From: an uncultured SAR116 cluster alpha proteobacterium
GTDB lineage: Bacteria; Pseudomonadota; Alphaproteobacteria; Puniceispirillales; Marisalimonadaceae
Direction of reading: 5' to 3'
Assembly: GCA_902623995.1 (NCBI GenBank)
Contig: CACNWE010000006.1
Span: forward strand, 70,175-134,174
DNA: 64,000 nucleotides
Shown: positions 59,489 to 64,000 of the stretch, in pieces
Numbering within the stretch: the first letter of the stretch is position 1
How the letters are laid out: every line of letters starts with the position of its first letter
Made by a program: the position numbers and the translations under genes
Notes under the pieces: model-generated
Seen by the model: only the letters and a program-made list of their open reading frames with translations
Databases searched by the model: none
Told to the model about the DNA's origin: nothing

Positions 59489-61009
59489 TTAATCATCAAT
59501 TTTATCTTCTGTAAACCAATGTTGTCTAGCTTTCATTATCATTGAACCTGCATCGTCCTCATTTATAAAAACTTTGCTTCCTAAAATACCAAATAGTTCA
59601 CCACTATCTAATTCAGCAAGATCATCTAAAGTTTTAATATTGTTTTCTGCTAAGGTTAAAATACTTGATTTACTAAGCTCAGAAAAATCATATAAATCAT
59701 CTTTTACTTTGAGTTTTTTAATAGCGTTATCAATTCTTTCATTTTCCGCTTTTACAAAATTCTTGGCTCTTTGACTTAACTCTGTGGATATATCTTCATC
59801 AAAGCCTTCAATTGACATCAACTCTTCAAGAGAAGCCTCAGCTATATCAGAAATTGTAATGAACCCTTCACTTACCATCAGGTGGGCTATAACATCATCA
59901 ATATCAAGAGCTTCAATAAAAATTTTACTCCTTTCTGAAAATTCTTCTTGTCTTTTTTCAGATTCTTCTGCTTCAGTTAAAATATCAACAAACCAACCAG
60001 TTAATTGTGAAGCTAGTCTTACATTCTGTCCTCTTCTGCCTATAGCTAAAGACAGTTGATCATCAGGAATCACAACTTCCATTCTATTTGCATCCTCGTC
60101 CATAACAACTTTTGAAGGAACCGCAGGTGCTAAAGCGTTAATGACAAAAGTAACTGGGTCATCTGTCCACGGAATTATCTCTATTTTTTCACCTTGTAAT
60201 TCACTAACTACAGCTTGTACTCTTGATCCTCTCATTCCAACACAAGCGCCAACAGGATCAATACTAGGGTCATTAGAAAAAGCTGAAATCTTAGCCCTGC
60301 TTCCTGGCTCTCTAGCGACGCCTTTTATTTCTATAATACCATCATAAATTTCTGGAACCTCTTGCGTAAATAAGGCTGCTAAAAAATCATTTGAAGCTCT
60401 TGATAAAAATATTTGAGGCCCCTTTGCCTGTTCACTTACCTCAATAATAAAACACCTTAATCTGTCACCAGGCCTCAATTGTTCTCTTGGTATCATCTGA
60501 TCTTTTTTAATTGTAGCTTCAGCTCTACCTAAATCAATCGTAACTGATTGGTTATCAACTCTCTTTATAGTTCCAACAACTATTTCACCTACGCGATCTT
60601 TATATTCTTGGAATTGTCTTTGACGTTCAGCTTCTCTTACTTTTTGAGAAATAACTTGTTTTGCAGTTTGCGCTGCAATCCTTCCAAAATCAATTGGAGG
60701 CAGTGATTGTTTATAAAATTCACCAATACCAACATTCAAATTTCTTCTTTGAGATTCGTTGAAGGTCATTTGAGTAAAATCGTTTTCAACAATTTCAACA
60801 ACTTCAATAAATTGGGCAATATTTATTGATCCATCTTTTCTGTCAATATTTGCTCTTATATCTCTTTCAAGACCATATTTTGATCTTGCTGCTTTTTCAA
60901 TTGCTTCTTCCATAGCAGTAATTACTTCTTCTTTGTCAATTGATTTTTCTCTAGATACAGCTTCTGCTACTTGTATAAGCTCTAATCTTGGCAAGGATTT
61001 AGCTTCCAT
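59489..61009 (-). CDS. nusA: Transcription termination/antitermination factor NusA
   Basis: NusA binds RNA polymerase and modulates pausing and termination. The 506-residue protein has the N-terminal polymerase-binding domain (1-125), an S1 domain (GEIVVGTIKRVDNQSVTIDLGRAEATI, about 130-195), two KH domains (DPVGACVGMRGSRVQAVVSEL and LSLAIGRRGQNVRLASQLTGW), and two C-terminal helix-hairpin acidic repeats (about 360-500). It lies 24 nt downstream of rimP. Confidence 0.96.
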   Translation of the reverse strand: MEAKSLPRLELIQVAEAVSREKSIDKEEVITAMEEAIEKAARSKYGLERDIRANIDRKDGSINIAQFIEVVEIVENDFTQMTFNESQRRNLNVGIGEFYKQSLPPIDFGRIAAQTAKQVISQKVREAERQRQFQEYKDRVGEIVVGTIKRVDNQSVTIDLGRAEATIKKDQMIPREQLRPGDRLRCFIIEVSEQAKGPQIFLSRASNDFLAALFTQEVPEIYDGIIEIKGVAREPGSRAKISAFSNDPSIDPVGACVGMRGSRVQAVVSELQGEKIEIIPWTDDPVTFVINALAPAVPSKVVMDEDANRMEVVIPDDQLSLAIGRRGQNVRLASQLTGWFVDILTEAEESEKRQEEFSERSKIFIEALDIDDVIAHLMVSEGFITISDIAEASLEELMSIEGFDEDISTELSQRAKNFVKAENERIDNAIKKLKVKDDLYDFSELSKSSILTLAENNIKTLDDLAELDSGELFGILGSKVFINEDDAGSMIMKARQHWFTEDKIDD

Positions 61010-61033
61010 TATGTTTCCTTATTAAAAAATAGA

Positions 61034-61516
61034 CTAAATAAATTGATTGTTTTCCATCGCCCAATTTGGGTCAATGTTAGCTTTTTCAATTTCTAAAAAA
61101 TTAATTTTTATTTTATGTTTATCAGTTTCTAGTAAAATTTTACCATTTTTATCAATCCCTTTAAGAAACCCTTTGTAAGTTCTTTTTCCTAAAAATTTTT
61201 CTTTTAATACTATTTTTGCCTTATTATATTTGAATGTTTCATAATCATCAATGATAGTTAAAGGTCTAGCTAATCCTCCAGAAGAAACTTCTAATAAATA
61301 AGAAGAACTAATAGGATCATCAATTTCTAAAAAAGTAGATATATGCTTGCTTAAAAAGGCACAATCTTCAATATCCATTTTTTTATCTTTAATTCGCTCT
61401 GCCATAATCTGCAATGTTTTTTTTGTGTTCACGGTAATTAGTTTTACACGAATAAGATGATATCCTAGTTTCTTTAATCTTAGTAACAAAGAATCTCTTA
61501 TTTGCTCTTCAACCAT
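61034..61516 (-). CDS. rimP: Ribosome maturation factor RimP
   Basis: RimP is needed for 30S subunit maturation. The 160-residue protein has LGYHLIRVKLI, DIEDCAFLSKHISTFLEIDDPISSSYLLEVSSGGLARPL (family LEVSSPGLDRPL, with Gly and Ala replacing Pro and Asp), and a C-terminal SH3-like segment (KTYKGFLKGIDKNGKILLETDKHKIKINFLEIEKANID). It begins the rimP-nusA-infB-rbfA-truB-rpsO-pnp unit, just after a terminator. Confidence 0.9.
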   Translation of the reverse strand: MVEEQIRDSLLLRLKKLGYHLIRVKLITVNTKKTLQIMAERIKDKKMDIEDCAFLSKHISTFLEIDDPISSSYLLEVSSGGLARPLTIIDDYETFKYNKAKIVLKEKFLGKRTYKGFLKGIDKNGKILLETDKHKIKINFLEIEKANIDPNWAMENNQFI

Positions 61517-61529
61517 AAGTTAAAATTCC

Positions 61530-61560
61530 AAAAATAAAAAAAGCGAGTCAAAAGACTCAC
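61530..61560 (-). terminator. Intrinsic terminator between trmB and rimP
   Basis: On the minus strand GTGAGTC-TTTT-GACTCGC forms a 7 bp stem (one G-T pair) followed by TTTTTTTA. It ends the metK-trmB transcript about 68 nt past the trmB stop and lies only 14 nt before the rimP start. Confidence 0.8.
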
Positions 61561-61627
61561 TCTGGAGTTTATAATAGATTTTTTTTTAAAAAAAATCAAT
61601 AACTTTGCATAAATAATAAGGATAAAT

Positions 61628-62302
61628 CTATTTTTTTTTGAAAATAAACCAACTTGGTTCTCTTTTCTGATTTATCGATTTGATTTCATATTTTGTTTGA
61701 AAGCAATCGTTTGGTCTTAAGCGCCAGTCATTTGAATTTTTAACTACCCATTCAAATTCTGTATGATTTTGAAATTTTTCTAACACCCATTTTTTTAATA
61801 AATTATGATCTGTAGAAATAGTAATAGTTCCTTTGTGTTTTATCAATGGATGTATTATTTTAATAAATTCGTCCTGAATTAACCTTCGTTTTTTATGTTT
61901 TTTTTTGGGCCATGGGTCAGGGAAAAGTATTTTTATTTCTGAAATACTGCTATTAGGAAAAAACCTTAAAATTTTTCTTACATCATCTGGCCAAATAATT
62001 ATATTCTTTAAATTAAATTGAATAATTTTACTCAAGCATTTAGCTGTTGTGTTTAAAAAAGGATCCGCACCTATGTAGAAGGAATAAGGATTCATTTTTG
62101 CAGAATTAATTAAATTTTCACCATCTCCAAACCCAATTTCAAGAATTATGTTTTTCTGATAGTAAAAAATATTAGAAATATCTTCTTCTTTAATTAAATA
62201 ATCTTTTCCATCTTTTAAAGCCAATTGACCAGATATTGACAACTTTCTACCTCTTCTCCTTCCAAAAAATTGAGGGTTATCTATGAAACTGTTAATACTC
62301 AA
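61628..62302 (-). CDS. trmB: tRNA (guanine-N7-)-methyltransferase
   Basis: TrmB methylates G46 of tRNA. The 224-residue protein has the N-terminal basic FFGRRRGRKLS, the SAM-binding ILEIGFGDGENLI, the conserved ILFPDPWPKKKHKKRRLI (about 125-145), and a C-terminal substrate segment ending in TKYE. It follows metK by 5 nt, so the SAM supplier and user are co-transcribed. Confidence 0.94.
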   Translation of the reverse strand: MSINSFIDNPQFFGRRRGRKLSISGQLALKDGKDYLIKEEDISNIFYYQKNIILEIGFGDGENLINSAKMNPYSFYIGADPFLNTTAKCLSKIIQFNLKNIIIWPDDVRKILRFFPNSSISEIKILFPDPWPKKKHKKRRLIQDEFIKIIHPLIKHKGTITISTDHNLLKKWVLEKFQNHTEFEWVVKNSNDWRLRPNDCFQTKYEIKSINQKREPSWFIFKKK

Positions 62303-62307
62303 CTTTT

Positions 62308-63483
62308 TTATAAATCTTTCAAAATATCATCAACAAGATCAGTTTTTTCCCAAGAAAAAGAACCTTCAACACTTTCATCAGGAACTCGGCCAAAATGACC
62401 ATATGCAGAAGTTGGAACATAAATTGGTTTATTTAGCTTTAAATGTTCTCGAATTCCCCTTGGAGACATATCAACTAAATTAATTAGAATTTTTTCTATT
62501 TCATTATCATTAATCTTTCCAGTTCCTTCAGTATTAACATATAAAGATAATGGTTTAGAAATACCAATTGCATATGCAATTTGAATTGTGCATTTAGTTG
62601 CAAGTCCTGCTGCGACAACATTTTTAGCTAAATATCTTGTTAAGTAAGCAGCAGATCTATCAACTTTTGTAGGGTCTTTTCCTGAAAATGCTCCACCACC
62701 GTGAGGTGAAGCTCCACCATAAGTATCTACTATTATCTTTCTTCCTGTTAAACCTGCATCGCCGTCGGGACCTCCAATTTCAAAGATACCCGTTGGATTT
62801 ACGTAAAGTTCGTCTTCTGGACACATCCAACCATCAGGCAATACTCTCATTATTATATCTCTTACAATTTCACGAACATCATCTTGAGAACAATTCCTTT
62901 TATGTTGAGTAGAAACCACCACTGAACTAGCTTTTATAGGTTTACCATCTTTATACTTTAATGTAATTTGTGATTTGCTATCTGGTAAAAATATTGATGT
63001 TTTGTCATTATGCCTAATTTTAGCCATTTCTTTTAAAATGTTATGTGCATAGTAAATAGGAGCTGGCATCAAAGCTTCTGTTTCATCGCATGCATAACCA
63101 AACATTAAACCTTGATCCCCAGCACCCTCATCTTTGTTGCCAGATTTATCTACACCAATAGCAATATTTGATGATTGTGAATGAAGATGGCACTCAAAGT
63201 GCATTTTTTCCCAGTGGTAACCTTCTTGTTCATACCCGATATCATGAACTATTTTTCTTACTAATTCTTCAATTTCATCATTAGTAATTTTTATTCCGTC
63301 TGCAAGCCTGTATTCTCCTGCAACAATTGTTCTGTTAGTTGTCACTAATGTCTCACATGCAACTCTTGCTTCAGGATATTTTTTTATCATCAAGTCAACT
63401 ATAGCATCGGATATTCTATCACATACTTTATCTGGATGACCTTCAGAAACTGATTCTGAAGTAAATAAAAAATCATTTTTCAT
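62308..63483 (-). CDS. metK: S-adenosylmethionine synthetase
   Basis: MetK makes SAM from methionine and ATP. The 391-residue protein has [37 protein letters not shown] and the second signature [22 protein letters not shown]. All three domains are present. Only 13 nt separate it from lnt, so there is no room for a SAM riboswitch directly upstream. It starts the metK-trmB pair that ends at the terminator near 61.5 kb. Confidence 0.97.
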   Translation of the reverse strand: MKNDFLFTSESVSEGHPDKVCDRISDAIVDLMIKKYPEARVACETLVTTNRTIVAGEYRLADGIKITNDEIEELVRKIVHDIGYEQEGYHWEKMHFECHLHSQSSNIAIGVDKSGNKDEGAGDQGLMFGYACDETEALMPAPIYYAHNILKEMAKIRHNDKTSIFLPDSKSQITLKYKDGKPIKASSVVVSTQHKRNCSQDDVREIVRDIIMRVLPDGWMCPEDELYVNPTGIFEIGGPDGDAGLTGRKIIVDTYGGASPHGGGAFSGKDPTKVDRSAAYLTRYLAKNVVAAGLATKCTIQIAYAIGISKPLSLYVNTEGTGKINDNEIEKILINLVDMSPRGIREHLKLNKPIYVPTSAYGHFGRVPDESVEGSFSWEKTDLVDDILKDL

Positions 63484-63496
63484 TTGTCCTATTTTC

Positions 63497-64000
63497 CTAA
63501 TGTTTATAATTATATGTTTTGTTTATAATTATTAAAATTAAAATTGAAAGAAGAAAAAAATATTCACCATAAGTACCATATAAAGTTTTTTTCAACGGCT
63601 TTATTATATTAAAAGTTTTTGCAGATTCATTATTAAGAGGGATCTTGCTGATTATTTCTCCATAAGGTGAAATAAAGGCTGAAATACCTGTGTTTGCAAC
63701 CCTTACTAAGGGCAAACCTAATTCTACTGACTTAATTTTTGCTAAAGCTAAATGTTGATATGGACCAATGGTCTTGCCAAACCAAGCATCATTTGTGATA
63801 TTTATCAATAAATTTGTTTTTTTAGATATTCTATTAACGATTTCATCTACAAATAATATTTCGTAACAAATCAGTGGTATAATTTCACCAAAACCATCTA
63901 TTATCGGGTTTGGTTTTAAGCTTCCTTTGGAAAAATCTTTTGGGGGCAAAAAGTCGGAAATTGATTTTAAATAATTACGAAAAGGAATATATTCTCCAAA
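63497..64000 (-). CDS. lnt: Apolipoprotein N-acyltransferase, C-terminal part (5' end outside window)
   Basis: Lnt adds the third acyl chain to lipoproteins in the inner membrane. The reading frame is open to the window edge, leaving about 167 C-terminal residues. [13 protein letters not shown] at the start of the fragment and [11 protein letters not shown], with the catalytic Cys, identify the family. [41 protein letters not shown] follows. The last ~25 residues form the final transmembrane segment. The metK gene lies 13 nt downstream. The gene adds context for the small lipoprotein at 23.4 kb. Confidence 0.93.
   Translation of the reverse strand, partial: FGEYIPFRNYLKSISDFLPPKDFSKGSLKPNPIIDGFGEIIPLICYEILFVDEIVNRISKKTNLLINITNDAWFGKTIGPYQHLALAKIKSVELGLPLVRVANTGISAFISPYGEIISKIPLNNESAKTFNIIKPLKKTLYGTYGEYFFLLSILILIIINKTYNYKH

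Noticed and set aside
59779..59787. TGTGGATAT in nusA, close to a DnaA box.
   Set aside because: It is a single inexact match inside a coding region with no cluster around it.
63484..63496. Possible SAM riboswitch before metK.
   Set aside because: Only 13 nt separate lnt from metK and no SAM aptamer motif is visible.

Overview
The window is an AT-rich (about 30% GC by eye), very compact bacterial chromosome segment made almost entirely of housekeeping genes. Gene content and order point to a streamlined, probably marine, alphaproteobacterium: class I lysyl-tRNA synthetase, the bolA / J-domain / cobS / cobT block, the ubiE-mutM-rpsT-dnaA neighbourhood, HIG1 / cobalamin adenosyltransferase / etfB / etfA, fabA-fabB-fabI, and metK-trmB-rimP-nusA-infB-rbfA-truB-rpsO-pnp. 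I cannot resolve the clade (SAR11-, SAR116-, HIMB59- or AEGEAN-169-like) from the sequence alone. No prophage, insertion sequence, CRISPR array, rRNA or tRNA was seen.

Layout. 1-5.6 kb (+, bolA on -): end of aroB, a CorC/HlyC-type membrane protein, bolA, a J-domain protein, cobS and cobT. 5.6-10.9 kb (-): rpmB, pyrD, lysS, groES-groEL. 11.0-17.6 kb: heme A synthase (+), then aspS, a DUF1289 protein, a DJ-1/PfpI-like protein without the usual cysteine, and a YnjBC-like ABC permease and binding protein (-). 17.7-24.8 kb (+, one thioredoxin-like gene on -): yggT-like, folD, HIG1 protein, cobalamin adenosyltransferase, etfBA, argH, a tiny lipoprotein and lysA. 24.8-32.7 kb (mostly -): zinc-ribbon membrane protein, DUF218 protein (+), tyrA-hisC-chorismate mutase, gloB (+), then folB, a FolM-like reductase, an orphan ABC ATPase and a HAD hydrolase. 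32.7-36.5 kb (+): renalase-like flavoprotein, rhodanese, EamA transporter, then a tandem glycine riboswitch driving a dadA-like dehydrogenase.

36.5-43.6 kb (-): gyrB, recF, dnaN, dnaA, a 0.5 kb AT-rich gap (origin candidate) and rpsT. 43.7-52.3 kb: mutM (-), then ubiE, ubiB, an HTH-CoaBC fusion, moeB-like, an SH3-like secreted protein and fabA-fabB-fabI (+). 52.3-64 kb (-): enoyl-CoA hydratase, pnp, rpsO, a frameshifted truB, rbfA, infB, nusA, rimP, trmB, metK and the end of lnt.

The most notable signals are: the glycine riboswitch, whose second aptamer can pair with the ribosome binding site of dadA; a single frameshift at an A10 run in truB; a helix-turn-helix domain fused in frame to CoaBC; an EamA transporter with no ordinary start codon that lies in frame with the preceding rhodanese; and several incomplete gene sets (CobST without CobN, YnjBC without its ATPase, an ATPase without a permease, no ylxR between nusA and infB). 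I did not find a clearly novel multi-gene system. The riboswitch-dadA unit is the best regulatory candidate.
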